Under the pieces are notes generated by a model. The model saw only the letters and a program-made list of their open reading frames with translations, was not told the DNA's origin and searched no databases. Position numbers and translations under genes: made by a program. A DNA stretch of 64,000 bases, from the NCBI RefSeq assembly GCF_947387555.1, contig NZ_CANDNZ010000010.1, positions 62,001-126,000 of the forward strand, in the 5' to 3' direction. This document shows, one piece after another, positions 7,963 to 17,210 of the stretch. This stretch comes from Thalassomonas sp. RHCl1 (GTDB lineage Bacteria; Pseudomonadota; Gammaproteobacteria; Enterobacterales; Alteromonadaceae). Each line of letters starts with the position of its first letter. The stretch's first letter is position 1.

Positions 7963-9828
7963 ATGAAAAAAAACATACTTGCATTAAGCGTTGCCAGCGC
8001 ATTAACATCAACGCTTGCAGTAGCAGCACCAGCCGAAAGCGGTTCAGCCAAGAGCGGCATTTCGGTGGATGAAACCCTGGTGGTCACGGCAAGCCGTATC
8101 CAGCAAAACAGCGCCGATATCTTAAGCAGTGTCAAAATCATCACCCGGGAAGAGATAGATTTATCTCCGGCGCTTTCCATCGCCGAACTGATCAACGATG
8201 TCAACGGCTTTCAATTATCCCAAAACGGCGGTATTGCCCAGACAACCGGCATCTTCAGCCGGGGCACCAACGCCGGCCATACCTTAGTGATCATCGACGG
8301 ACAACGTATCGGCTCTGCCACCTTAGGTTTGGTAGAATTTGCCAACATTTCAACAGACCAGATAGAAAGAGTCGAAATTATCAAAGGCCCGAGGGCATCC
8401 CTGTGGGGCTCTGATGCCATCGGCGGCGTGATCCAGATTTTTACCCGCCAGTTAAATGCCGGTGAACTGGCCCTTGATTTATCTGTCGGCAACCAGTCCC
8501 AGCAGCAAGGCAGCTTAAGCAGTGCTTTTGCCCATGGCGACGGCAAAACCACCATCACCTTATCAGCCAAATCGGCGGAAGGTTATGATGTCCTGGACAA
8601 CGCAGAGCCGGATGATGACGGCTATCACAGAGAAGATATTTCCATCATCGGCACCCAGAACATCAACCCACAGTGGCGGGTAAACTGGCTGGCAAAATAT
8701 AACCAGGGACAAAGCGATTATGACAGCGCCTTTGGCGGCAACAATAAAAGCGAACTAGAGACCAAACAATGGCATTTAACCGCCATCCAGGACACCGGAC
8801 TCTGGTATCAGCAATTCTCCTGGGGCCAGCAAATTGATGAATCCATCGATTTTATTGAAGGCGGCAACAAAAAAGACGGCAGCTTTTTTGAAACCAAACG
8901 TCTGCAGGCAAACTGGCTTGGCAGCTATCAGGTTTCTCAGGCATTAACCACCAGTGTAGGAGTGGATTTAACCCGGGAAGAAGTCGATACCAAAAAAAGA
9001 GCAAACAATCAGCCGGGATACGATAAAACCGAGCGTGATAAAAAAGCGCTATACGGCCATATCGCCTACGATGAAGAGACTATCCTGCTTGACGGCGCAC
9101 TGCGTTACGATGATATTGAAGGCATAGACAATAAGTTTACCTACAATGCCAGCGCCGGGTTACGCTTTGGCGACCAGTCACTGATCAGCATCAATTTAGG
9201 CCGGGGTTTTAAAGAGCCGAGCTTTAACGACCTCTACTACCCGGAAGATGCCTTTTCTTACGGCAACCCCGAATTAAAAGCGGAAACCTCCAACAGCGCC
9301 GAAATTTTACTTAAAACCAGTGTTGCCGATATCCAAACCGAACTGAGTGTCTATAAAACCAAAATAGATGACTTGATCGAATGGGTGCCGGATGAAAACT
9401 TTAAATACAACCCGTTAAACATTCATAAGGCCACCATCAAAGGGGCCGAGTTAAATTTAACAGCGGATTTGTTCGGTTTCTCGCAATCCCTGCAGCTGGG
9501 CTATCTGGATGCGGTTAATGACGGCACTAACAAGCCATTGATCCGCAGGGCAAAACATACCGCCCGTTATCAAATCAGCCGGGATTTTGATAACCTGAAT
9601 CTGCTTGCCAGCGTCAATTATCAAGGGAAACGTGAAGACAGCGAATGGCCAAGCACAACAGAATTGCCCAGCCATACCCTGGTCAACCTCAGCGCCGCCT
9701 ATAGCTTTAACAGCCAGTGGAAGTTAACGTTAAAAGCCAATAACCTGTTCGACCGGGATTATGTCACCAATAATCATTATGTCGGTCAACCGGCGCAATA
9801 TTTACTGACCTTGAATTATCGCCAGTAA
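7963..9828 (+). CDS. btuB: TonB-dependent vitamin B12 outer-membrane receptor
   Basis: Outer-membrane 22-strand barrel receptor importing cobalamin with TonB energy. The ATG at 7963 follows GAGGAAAAT and begins a signal peptide (MKKNILALSVASALTSTLAVA). An upstream in-frame TTG at 7876 lies inside the riboswitch and is rejected. A TonB box (DETLVVTAS) is followed by the plug domain with IIDGQRIGSAT and the IERVEIIKGPRASLWGSDAIGG pattern, then the barrel, ending in an aromatic-rich last strand (LLTLNYRQ). Its 621 residues match BtuB. It sits downstream of its own riboswitch and next to the uptake operon. Confidence 0.94.
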   Translation: MKKNILALSVASALTSTLAVAAPAESGSAKSGISVDETLVVTASRIQQNSADILSSVKIITREEIDLSPALSIAELINDVNGFQLSQNGGIAQTTGIFSRGTNAGHTLVIIDGQRIGSATLGLVEFANISTDQIERVEIIKGPRASLWGSDAIGGVIQIFTRQLNAGELALDLSVGNQSQQQGSLSSAFAHGDGKTTITLSAKSAEGYDVLDNAEPDDDGYHREDISIIGTQNINPQWRVNWLAKYNQGQSDYDSAFGGNNKSELETKQWHLTAIQDTGLWYQQFSWGQQIDESIDFIEGGNKKDGSFFETKRLQANWLGSYQVSQALTTSVGVDLTREEVDTKKRANNQPGYDKTERDKKALYGHIAYDEETILLDGALRYDDIEGIDNKFTYNASAGLRFGDQSLISINLGRGFKEPSFNDLYYPEDAFSYGNPELKAETSNSAEILLKTSVADIQTELSVYKTKIDDLIEWVPDENFKYNPLNIHKATIKGAELNLTADLFGFSQSLQLGYLDAVNDGTNKPLIRRAKHTARYQISRDFDNLNLLASVNYQGKREDSEWPSTTELPSHTLVNLSAAYSFNSQWKLTLKANNLFDRDYVTNNHYVGQPAQYLLTLNYRQ

Positions 9829-9894
9829 TGATTACGAACTGCTTTTTTACAGTTCAAACATTAATCTCAAAGCCGAAAAACTTAGGGGATTAAA

Positions 9895-9922
9895 ACAAAA
9901 AGCCCGCGATGCGGGCTTTTTG
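9895..9922. terminator. Bidirectional intrinsic terminator
   Basis: Stem AGCCCGC / GCGGGCT with a 3-base loop is flanked by A and T runs on both sides. It lies between the convergent btuB and the minus-strand lipoprotein gene and can serve both. Confidence 0.9.
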
Positions 9923-9976
9923 TTGCTATGAAATACACTTGATGCCTGTTCAGGTTTCCTCCTTTAATTTCCTCCC

Positions 9977-11338
9977 CTAATTAAGGTTAATCTGCAAATG
10001 TAACTTTTTCAGATCACTGACAAAATCACTGCTATCCACGTTTTTACTCTCAACTTCCTGCTGCTTTGCCTGCTGATAGTAACGGATATAATCCTGGTAG
10101 TCGGAACTGCTCATGCTGCGGATAAGTTCAATATCGGTGAGCTGGACATCGGTATCGTCATTGATAATATCTTCATATCCGGACAAAGGCACCGAACTTG
10201 GCAAAACGCCCTCATCCGGGCCATAACTGGTCCATTTGACCGGGAATAAACCGATATCGGCATCGTAAGCGGAATAGGTATAAGTGATCACCGCCAGCGG
10301 ATAATTGCCCGCCCCGCTGTAATCGTAACTGCCGTCACTGCCCAGTTCGGAAAAGTTTTCATCATCAACATCAGGCTTATTCTCCGAGACTTCCACTTCA
10401 AACGACTGGGCATAATCACTGGAGATTTTTTGATGGCTGGCCTCGGTTAAGGTGGTACCGAAGAAGGTATCTTTTAACTGGTACACACGGTTGGTCTGAC
10501 TGATATAGTCCGCTTCGCTGCTATACAAATGGCTGTTGAATAAAATCAAACTACTGTCGCCTTGTGCAACCGTAAGCGGAAAATGTTTGTTGCCCTGGAT
10601 AATTTGCGCCGAGAACATCAACTGCTGATCATTTTCCAGCGCGATTTCATCGGCAACCTCCACCGCAGAAAACTCCCACAACAAGTCGTCGTTGCCATCG
10701 AAATTATCATGGATATCCGCGGCGCCTATGGCATCCCCGGCATTATCTGTGCCCAGCACCATAAATGACTGCACCGGCCAGGTTTCACCAATGATACGGC
10801 AGGCTTCAACATCCCGGTATAAAGTGGTTTGCTCGTCCACTTCCTCAAAGCCGGCATAGGGCAATGAACTGGCTACTAAACCCCGGGTAGTGAACGACCT
10901 GTGCCTTAACTCCACATCCTGGGTCACACACTCACAACTGCTGTTATCCAGCTGTTGATCATAACGGCCGTAATATTTTGCCGCCACTGAACTGTCTGCC
11001 TGGTAAAAACTGACAATATCCAACCCCTGCTGTTGATCTCCCTGCTGATTTTTCGCCACCAGGGTGTAATTAATATTGGCCGATGTGGTACTGAAACTGA
11101 TCACCCCATTTTCATTCGGTAAATATTTTTCCAGCAATTGCCAGTTATCATCCTGTAATAACAATTCCACCTGGGTAAAGGCTGACTCCTTACCGCATTT
11201 ATTGGTGATAAGTGAGGTCAGGGTGAAGGTTTGTTCCACCGGTTCAACCGGGGTTTTATCTTCATCCGAGTCTGAACTGCCGCAGCCGGGAAGCAGGGAC
11301 AGTAATGAAAAAGCAAGTAAGTATCGGTTATTGATCAT
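9977..11338 (-). CDS. Predicted lipoprotein of unknown function
   Basis: Probable outer-membrane or periplasmic lipoprotein of 453 residues. I chose the ATG at 11338 because it starts a clean lipoprotein signal peptide with lipobox LLPGC; the longer frame would put 33 unlikely residues in front. After the lipid Cys comes a short acidic linker (GSSDSDEDKTPVEPVEQ), then a beta-rich body with a Cys pair around SSCECV near residue 140. I recognise no catalytic motif or named family. It is monocistronic, convergent with btuB, and shares its terminator. Function unknown. Confidence 0.75.
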   Translation of the reverse strand: MINNRYLLAFSLLSLLPGCGSSDSDEDKTPVEPVEQTFTLTSLITNKCGKESAFTQVELLLQDDNWQLLEKYLPNENGVISFSTTSANINYTLVAKNQQGDQQQGLDIVSFYQADSSVAAKYYGRYDQQLDNSSCECVTQDVELRHRSFTTRGLVASSLPYAGFEEVDEQTTLYRDVEACRIIGETWPVQSFMVLGTDNAGDAIGAADIHDNFDGNDDLLWEFSAVEVADEIALENDQQLMFSAQIIQGNKHFPLTVAQGDSSLILFNSHLYSSEADYISQTNRVYQLKDTFFGTTLTEASHQKISSDYAQSFEVEVSENKPDVDDENFSELGSDGSYDYSGAGNYPLAVITYTYSAYDADIGLFPVKWTSYGPDEGVLPSSVPLSGYEDIINDDTDVQLTDIELIRSMSSSDYQDYIRYYQQAKQQEVESKNVDSSDFVSDLKKLHLQINLN

Positions 11339-11546
11339 AGGTTTCTTTGCACGGGAAATAACTTGATGACAAAGATTATAAGACCGGAAACCAGAAGATG
11401 AAAAGTGAAACAAGCGGTAAAACAGGCAGGGTAACACTTTGATTACAAAATAATTTTTAAGCTATACATAAGTATACCCGGCAGTTACATTTAACTACAT
11501 TTTTTACACTTGTCAGCAAGTCGCTAAGACAAGTTATCCACTAAGA

Positions 11547-12533
11547 TCAGCCGATAAAGAAAATACCCGCCAATATCAACAGGGCAAAAAAGACAGTTTC
11601 CATAGTCATCAAAAAGACCGGCTTCCAGCCCACGGATACCACCTGTTTTAACGAGGTTTTCACGCCTATCGCCACCATAGCCACCACCAGGGCGCCGCCG
11701 GAAATGCTTTTGATAATTTCCACCAGGGGCGCGGGAATAAAACCTAAATTATTCACCAGCGCCAGCATAAAAAACGCGATTAAAAACCCCGGAATAAAGC
11801 TGCTGACACCGCCACTTAAACGCGAACTTTTCTCTTTAAAAGCAAAAAATATCATCACCACAATCGGCAAAAGCAAGGCCACCCGCAGCAACTTGATGTA
11901 AGTGGCAATATCCCCGGTTTCGGTGGAAACGGAATAACCCGCCCCGACCACCTGGGCAACATCATGAATGGCGCCGCCGATAAAAACCCCCGCCTGTTCA
12001 TCGCTGAGCCCAAGAAAGTCAGTCACCAGCGGATAGGTCAACATGGCCAGGGTGCCTAACGCGGTAATGCTGATCACCGTCAGGGCAAAAAATTTCTCCT
12101 GATGGGCTTTTTTCGGCAAGACAGTGGAAATGGCCGCGGCCGCAGAAACCCCGCATACCGCCACCGCCCCGCCGGAAAGTACCCCGAATACTTTAGGCAA
12201 CCCCAGCAAACGTGCCAGGAAAACACCAAAAAAAATAGTGACCAGCATACTGCCAATAACGATCAGCGGCGGCATCACCCCCAGTGAAACAATGTCGGCA
12301 AAGGCGATGCGTACTCCCAGCAAGGCCACGGCAAAACGTAAAACGGCTTTACTGCAAAAGTCTATACCTACCTGGTGTCTTTTAGAGTCATATAAAAAAT
12401 GCAGCGCCAAACCAAGCAAAAGGGCAAATAACATCACAGGTGCCTGGTAACGGTGCGCCAGGGCATTGGCGGCAATGGCAGTAATGGCGCAGACAAAGAT
12501 CCCGGCATAATGGGATTTAACAAAAGCTAACAT
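11547..12533 (-). CDS. YeiH/YadS-type putative sulfate exporter (UPF0324 family)
   Basis: Inner-membrane protein of the UPF0324/PSE family, 328 residues with about ten hydrophobic helices. Recognisable segments are PVMLFALLLGLALHFL, the glycine-rich VLSGGAVAVCGVSAAAAIS and GVFIGGAIHDVAQVVGAGYS, all typical of the family. Substrate is not firmly established for this group; sulfate or sulfonate export has been proposed. ATG at 12533 is preferred over an in-frame TTG 18 bases upstream. The repeat array at 12652-12866 lies in its upstream region. Confidence 0.85.
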   Translation of the reverse strand: MLAFVKSHYAGIFVCAITAIAANALAHRYQAPVMLFALLLGLALHFLYDSKRHQVGIDFCSKAVLRFAVALLGVRIAFADIVSLGVMPPLIVIGSMLVTIFFGVFLARLLGLPKVFGVLSGGAVAVCGVSAAAAISTVLPKKAHQEKFFALTVISITALGTLAMLTYPLVTDFLGLSDEQAGVFIGGAIHDVAQVVGAGYSVSTETGDIATYIKLLRVALLLPIVVMIFFAFKEKSSRLSGGVSSFIPGFLIAFFMLALVNNLGFIPAPLVEIIKSISGGALVVAMVAIGVKTSLKQVVSVGWKPVFLMTMETVFFALLILAGIFFIG

Positions 12534-12651
12534 AGTGACAGTTACCGGCAAATGATTTGGCTAACATGAAATAGGCTTAGTGTATCACGGGGAAATGCAG
12601 TTTTAACAAGAGATTAAACACAAGCTAAAGTGCAACTTATCTCAGGACGAG
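12534..12651. other. Upstream region of the UPF0324 gene
   Basis: About 120 bases between the start of the minus-strand transporter gene and array A. It must hold the transporter's promoter; no motif stands out. Confidence 0.4.
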
Positions 12652-12866
12652 ACACATGTATAACCCCTGCTCCTGCATCTCCATATGCACACAGGATTAC
12701 TTTCAGGATGCATTGCCCTCTCCACCGGTAGAACAGGCTGAAATACGTCCATGTATAAACCCTGCTCCTGCATATCCATATGCTCGCAGGATAAATACCT
12801 CCATGTATAAACCCTGCTCCTGCATATCCATATACTCACAGGATAAATACCTCCATGTATAAAAAA
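12652..12866 (-). repeat. Tandem repeat array A (52-bp period)
   Basis: Copies of a unit opening TCCATGTATAAACCCTGCTC (plus strand) start at 12748 and 12800, a terminal partial copy at 12852, and a more diverged copy at about 12652. Within the unit an outer stem CCTGC/GCAGG encloses an inner stem GCATAT-CC-ATATGC, and a separate small stem ATAC/GTAT has a TCC-containing loop. Read on the minus strand, the array begins at the T-tract of the terminator that follows the Zn-ribbon gene. Open frames here (about 65 codons on each strand) are translations of the repeat and not genes. Confidence 0.9.
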
Positions 12867-12895
12867 AGGCGTGGGAGCTTACCCACGCCGTTTTT
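12861..12895 (-). terminator. Terminator abutting array A
   Basis: Stem GGCGTGGG / CCCACGCC flanked by A7 on the left and T5 on the right. On the minus strand it terminates the 108-codon gene, and its T-tract merges into the first repeat unit. Confidence 0.9.
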
Positions 12896-12937
12896 GATTA
12901 TGATGATTGTAATTAAGACAAAAAACCTGCCCGGATA

Positions 12938-13264
12938 TTAATTGGGCTTAGTGCAATTGTGTGCTGCGGTGGATTTTTCGATATCCACAACCTGGGCTTG
13001 CCCCTCCTGATCTATGATGAAATTAAAACATGTCAGGGTATCGCAATAATAACAATAGCCCTTAGCTACCATCAGGCAACGTTCTGCCGACAAGGTAGAA
13101 ATAGACCCATGTATATCATCAGGCCGGATAAGCTGCCCACAATTGCCACACTGTCCGTTAAGGCCATTAAACACTAATCCGTTAGTAAAGGTGTACGGTA
13201 ATTGCTGACTAATCGGTTGACTCTGACTCCATTCAAACTGCTCTATTTGAAGTGGCTTGTTCAT
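12938..13264 (-). CDS. Small Zn-ribbon-like protein of unknown function
   Basis: A 108-residue protein with two CxxC pairs, CGNC near residue 39 and CYYC near residue 73, and a further Cys nearby. This spacing suggests a structural zinc ribbon. No signal peptide or membrane segment, so probably cytoplasmic. A typical initiating ATG is present, but the ribosome-binding site is weak. It has its own downstream terminator and no operon partners. I do not recognise the family. Confidence 0.65.
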   Translation of the reverse strand: MNKPLQIEQFEWSQSQPISQQLPYTFTNGLVFNGLNGQCGNCGQLIRPDDIHGSISTLSAERCLMVAKGYCYYCDTLTCFNFIIDQEGQAQVVDIEKSTAAHNCTKPN

Positions 13265-13525
13265 ACAACTACTACCTAAACTACATCGCAGATTTACGAC
13301 CCTCTTAGTATAGAACAGGAACGGGCTTTTGATGGCATGGCTTGTATAGCTGCCAAAATGAAGTTTAAGCCTGCTTTATCTTTTCCCGGCAGAAACAAAA
13401 AACAGCACCCGCTCTTTATCAGACAAAGAACATGATAAATAACCAGTTTCTAACGCTTTGATTGATGTGTAAACAAACCCGATGCCCTTTTACTATAATA
13501 AGGTAAAAATTAACTTTAGCTTATT

Positions 13526-14275
13526 ATGAAGCCTTACCTAAGCAATATTCTGTTCAGCCTCGCCCTGGTGAGCACTTTATTCCACCACGCTAAAGTCCAT
13601 GGAGAAACAATAAAGGTCATCTTACTTTCCGAGGCTAATCCCCCGTACACCATCAGACAAAACGGTAAGTTTGGCGGCATTCATATCGACATTTTTTCCC
13701 GCTTATCTGCACTGACCGAGCACACCTTTACCATGCACGCCTACACTCCGCCCCGGGCGGTAAAAGAATTTGATTTAGGCCGTGTGGATATAGAACCGGG
13801 CATCAACGAACTCTGGCGCCAATCCAGCCCGGTAAAAGCCTTGTATAGCATTGCTTATGCAAGCTCCACCGATCTTCTGGTCTTTAAAAAGCAAAACCGC
13901 CTGGCATTTTCAACCCCGGCAGATCTCACCGGAAAAACCATAGGTGTGATCCGCAGTTATGCCTACCCCAAATATGAAGACGCATTTAGCTCAGGCGCAA
14001 TCAAGCGGGTCGATGGCTTGTCAGAACAACATCTGCTGAAATTATTACAGGCAGACAGGGTAAAATACATCTTCATAGGCGCACAAAGCTATTACTATCA
14101 TCAGAAACATCATCCGCAATACCGGGAATTTGAAGTCGGCGGGGTAATTAACCAGGTGGAAGTGAAAATGAGGCTCCACCCAAATAAGGCCTACCTGCTA
14201 CCACAGTTAAATGATGCCCTCGGGGTAATGGTACGCCAGGGAGAAATAAAGGCGATTTATAACAAATATCAATAA
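13526..14275 (+). CDS. Periplasmic substrate-binding protein (SBP_bac_3-like)
   Basis: A 249-residue exported protein with a signal peptide ending near HAKVHGE, followed by the type-II binding fold: IKVILLSEANPPYT at the start of the mature protein, GGIHIDIFSRL, and DLTGKTIGVIRSYAYPKYEDA at the domain crossover. Such proteins bind amino acids or related small polar molecules. There is no permease or ATPase beside it, so it is an orphan that may serve a distant transporter or act as a sensor. It is one of three such orphans in this window. Confidence 0.82.
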   Translation: MKPYLSNILFSLALVSTLFHHAKVHGETIKVILLSEANPPYTIRQNGKFGGIHIDIFSRLSALTEHTFTMHAYTPPRAVKEFDLGRVDIEPGINELWRQSSPVKALYSIAYASSTDLLVFKKQNRLAFSTPADLTGKTIGVIRSYAYPKYEDAFSSGAIKRVDGLSEQHLLKLLQADRVKYIFIGAQSYYYHQKHHPQYREFEVGGVINQVEVKMRLHPNKAYLLPQLNDALGVMVRQGEIKAIYNKYQ

Positions 14276-14327
14276 TACAATGACAAAACAGCCGGCACTG
14301 CAGCTTCTTTTATCATTTCACCGGTTA

Positions 14328-15380
14328 TTATTGCGAAAATTGACTCGACGCCCATCGAAGTAACCGGACATCACTTTTGATCATTTGCTTATGCAGTTCA
14401 TAAACAAACTCCTGATAACGGGCATCGGCTTCCCCCATGGTACAGACGACTTCACCCTTAGTGTTTTTAATTAAGCCATGATGATTGAATAAAGGAAAAT
14501 CATCATCGGTATTATAAGCACGGAAATAATCATCTTCTAACGCCTCTCCCGCTTCATTTCTCACGGGGTTATCCCAAAAAATATTCCAGCGTTTGCCTTT
14601 GCAGCCTGCAATCTCGCGATTTAGCCCGGCCAAAGTCACTTCAGCCAGATCATCACGGATTTGCTGCGGGGTCATGACTTGGCTTTGCTTAATCTGATGA
14701 CATTCGCGGCTAAAGCCTGAGTTAACATATGCCCTCAACCTTGCTTCATCCGGCGGGATCAGGTCGATCTCATCCTTAATCATCTCGGTCAGGCCCTTAC
14801 CGCTAACATAGTTTTTCTCTTGCATATAATCGGTATATTTTTCGAAATCCCCCATGATTTCAACGATAGTCGGGCCATGATAAACAGGCACAACATGGGC
14901 CGGTACGCCGGTATCTTCTAATAAATGCATCAGGGCACCCAAAAACAGCACTTTATTTTCCCACTTTTTATGATTGATAAAGTATTCGAGAGCTTCAAGC
15001 CACAACCTGTCATAAGACTTATGTATTAGTCCCTGTTGCGTTTTTTTCGGTTGTTTTTTATTGGGGTTATAAAAGTGCCAGTTATCAATGCGATTTAGTA
15101 AGGTAAAATAGCCCCTCTCTCCCGCTATCTCTTTATCTTCCCGACTTAATGCAGAGCGACCTTCATCCATTGCGACATTAGCGCGTAAAATCCTTTTTTT
15201 AATCTCATCATGCCGGCGAAATGCAGAATCTTCGGGGAAACAGCGTTCAAAAGCGGTTAATGACAGTTTACTGATGGGTAAGTGCCCGGTTACCGGCAGC
15301 AAAGCTGCAACAACAGGCGAAAACAGCCCTATTGCTAATATCAGCACAGTGTTTATCAATTTATTCCGTAAATTCAACAT
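14328..15380 (-). CDS. Exported zinc-dependent phospholipase C/S1-P1-nuclease-like protein
   Basis: Exported protein of about 350 residues with an N-terminal signal peptide (hydrophobic stretch LINTVLILAIGLFSPVVAA). The central motif LGALMHLLEDTGVPAHVVPVYH matches the His/Glu-Asp...Pro-Ala-His pattern of the all-helical zinc phospholipase C and S1/P1 nuclease fold, and NRIDNWHFYNP is a plausible second metal-ligand region. Substrate is unknown. The start is uncertain: ATG at 15392 or 15380. A TTG at 15425 is excluded because it lies in the terminator of the upstream gene. Confidence 0.65.
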   Translation of the reverse strand: MLNLRNKLINTVLILAIGLFSPVVAALLPVTGHLPISKLSLTAFERCFPEDSAFRRHDEIKKRILRANVAMDEGRSALSREDKEIAGERGYFTLLNRIDNWHFYNPNKKQPKKTQQGLIHKSYDRLWLEALEYFINHKKWENKVLFLGALMHLLEDTGVPAHVVPVYHGPTIVEIMGDFEKYTDYMQEKNYVSGKGLTEMIKDEIDLIPPDEARLRAYVNSGFSRECHQIKQSQVMTPQQIRDDLAEVTLAGLNREIAGCKGKRWNIFWDNPVRNEAGEALEDDYFRAYNTDDDFPLFNHHGLIKNTKGEVVCTMGEADARYQEFVYELHKQMIKSDVRLLRWASSQFSQ

Positions 15381-15393
15381 CCAGAGCACCATA

Positions 15394-15427
15394 ATAAAAA
15401 ATGACAGACAGTTACCGTCTGTCATTT
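15394..15427 (-). terminator. Terminator of the RNase HI gene
   Basis: Nine-base perfect stem ATGACAGAC / GTCTGTCAT, 7-base loop, with a T-rich tail on the minus strand. It lies between the RNase HI stop and the phospholipase-like gene start. Confidence 0.85.
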
Positions 15428-15502
15428 CTTTCAGCGTTAATTTGCCGCTATTATCACAAAATATATCAGGGGCTAAATAACATGAAAACGGGCAATTAAG
15501 CC

Positions 15503-16288
15503 TTAACCGGATGGCATCGCCAGAATGGCAGGAATATCCAGGGCATCCTGATAAACCACCAAAGCGGTTTCCTGTTTCATTCTTGCATATACCGCCATGC
15601 GATCGGCCAGTTCATTGCCTTCGATATTGGCATGTCCTTTTACATGGCTGATAAAGAGCTGAGATTTCAGTTGTTCATACAGGGCAAAACTGCGCTGGAT
15701 TATCTCCAGGTTTTTAATTTCCTCTCCCTTGCCCCGGGTCCAGCCTTTCGCTTGCCAGCCTTTGGCCCATTTGGTGATGCAATCGATGGAATATTTGGAA
15801 TCGGATAATATCTCTACCGTTTTTCCTTGCTCAATATAAGCTTGCGCCAATAACATCGACTCCAGGATACCGCCCAGCTCTGCGGTATTATTGGTGCCCA
15901 TCGGATGGTATAACCCGTATCTCAGCTGTGTTAATACCGAGTTCTCATAAATCGCAAGCCCTGTGCCTGACTTGCCCGGATTAGGCGAACAGGCGCCATC
16001 GCAATAAATTTGTACCTGCGCCGATTTGCTTTGGCTCTGACCTTGATAGCCGGGTCCCTGCGCTTCTTTTTTGCCATTTCCTGCCCCCGATGCCTTACCT
16101 TTTGCCAGGGATCTTTTCATCAAGGCCTTGGTATAAGATTGGGCAAATGCGGCTTCGGCTTCGGCTAAAGAAGGAAACCCCATGTATTGGGCGTCTGAGC
16201 GACCATCAATTAAAGCTTTGGTCTCTCCCCAGGAAGTAAAAATCCCGGTTTTGGCTCCTTTCCAGACAACGTAAAATTTCTTACTCAT
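15503..16288 (-). CDS. rnhA: Ribonuclease HI with N-terminal viroplasmin (caulimovirus-type) domain
   Basis: Cleaves RNA in RNA:DNA hybrids. Residues 1-55 form a viroplasmin-type hybrid-binding domain (KKFYVVWKGAKTGIFTSWGE, then YMGFPSLAEAEAAF). A Gly/Lys/Gln-rich linker follows, and then the RNase H fold. The metal-binding acids are visible in IYCDGACSPNPG, TAELGGIL, ILSDSKYSID and GNELADRMA. The ATG at 16288 begins the domain exactly; a longer frame is unlikely. Its 261 residues and domain order match the eukaryote-like RNase HI found in various bacteria. Confidence 0.92.
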   Translation of the reverse strand: MSKKFYVVWKGAKTGIFTSWGETKALIDGRSDAQYMGFPSLAEAEAAFAQSYTKALMKRSLAKGKASGAGNGKKEAQGPGYQGQSQSKSAQVQIYCDGACSPNPGKSGTGLAIYENSVLTQLRYGLYHPMGTNNTAELGGILESMLLAQAYIEQGKTVEILSDSKYSIDCITKWAKGWQAKGWTRGKGEEIKNLEIIQRSFALYEQLKSQLFISHVKGHANIEGNELADRMAVYARMKQETALVVYQDALDIPAILAMPSG

Positions 16289-16448
16289 TATTTTTTCTGA
16301 TCTTGGCTTGAATAAGCGGATGATAAAGGGCTTTGATGCACTAACCAAGAAAAATCATCCCCCACGGCAATAATCACCCAAATCAGGCTTTACCATTTAG
16401 TAATATTTGTTATGGTAATCAAGATGAATGAATCAAGGGAGGGATTAT

Positions 16449-17090
16449 ATGCAAAAGGTCATCAGGCAATTCAACAACCGCTTTTCAAGCGGCATTTTTA
16501 CCGGCTTGTGTATATTGGTTTTATCGGCACAGGCCATGGCCGGCAGCACAGGTGTATTACCAGGTAACAGCGCCAATAACATTTCAATAAAATCCGTACA
16601 GCCCTTCCACTTTTTCTACACCCGGATCGAGACAGAAAAACACCAGCTGGCGGATAAAATTAAAACCAAGGCCATGGACATGAGTGTCAAACTGGCCAAA
16701 CGCTCCAATGCTAAAATCGATGGCCCGTTAATACTGAGTTACCGCTCAGGTGAACAACAAAGCAAACAGCAGATAACCGCCGATATCGGCTTCCCGGTAT
16801 CGAAAAGAACCAAGCGCCTGCCTCCTTATAAATACCGCAAAGCCAAGGCCTTTGATTGCGCTTCATTGACCTTTACCGGCAAGGCGGTACAGCTGGAGCA
16901 GCAATGGCAGCAGTTATACCGGTTTAGCCGGGAGCAACAGCTCAATCTCAACGGGGAAAGCCGCATGTTGCTGTTATCCAGTGAAGCTGACGGTAACATC
17001 CATGTTGAACTGCAATTGGGGATCATCAAGGCGGCCGCACAGGAAAAGAAACACCACCTCAGCACAGGCAGCATCACCGCCCGGTTATGA
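16449..17090 (+). CDS. Exported protein with possible GyrI-like/effector-binding fold
   Basis: A 213-residue protein with a signal peptide (hydrophobic core ending AQAMAGS). ATG at 16449 follows a strong GGGAGGG site. The middle and C-terminal parts show a pattern reminiscent of the GyrI-like small-molecule-binding fold: GPLILSY, then a segment ending ADIGFPVSK, then FTGKAVQLEQQWQQLYRFS. The similarity is by eye and weak. Such domains are normally cytoplasmic, so a periplasmic version would be unusual. Neighbours give no functional hint. Function unknown. Confidence 0.6.
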   Translation: MQKVIRQFNNRFSSGIFTGLCILVLSAQAMAGSTGVLPGNSANNISIKSVQPFHFFYTRIETEKHQLADKIKTKAMDMSVKLAKRSNAKIDGPLILSYRSGEQQSKQQITADIGFPVSKRTKRLPPYKYRKAKAFDCASLTFTGKAVQLEQQWQQLYRFSREQQLNLNGESRMLLLSSEADGNIHVELQLGIIKAAAQEKKHHLSTGSITARL

Positions 17091-17210
17091 TAAAGCGCAA
17101 CAAAGGAAAAATAATTTCACCGTTGAACAGGTAATTTACTTGTTTATTCAATGGTAAAGATAATAAAGTATGCCCATAAAAAGAATCTCATTGCAAAATA
17201 GGAAATGACA

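Noticed and set aside
12642-12862. Open frames of about 65 codons on both strands in array A, and similar frames in arrays B and D
   Set aside because: They are translations of the tandem repeat, have no ribosome-binding site, and appear in both orientations.
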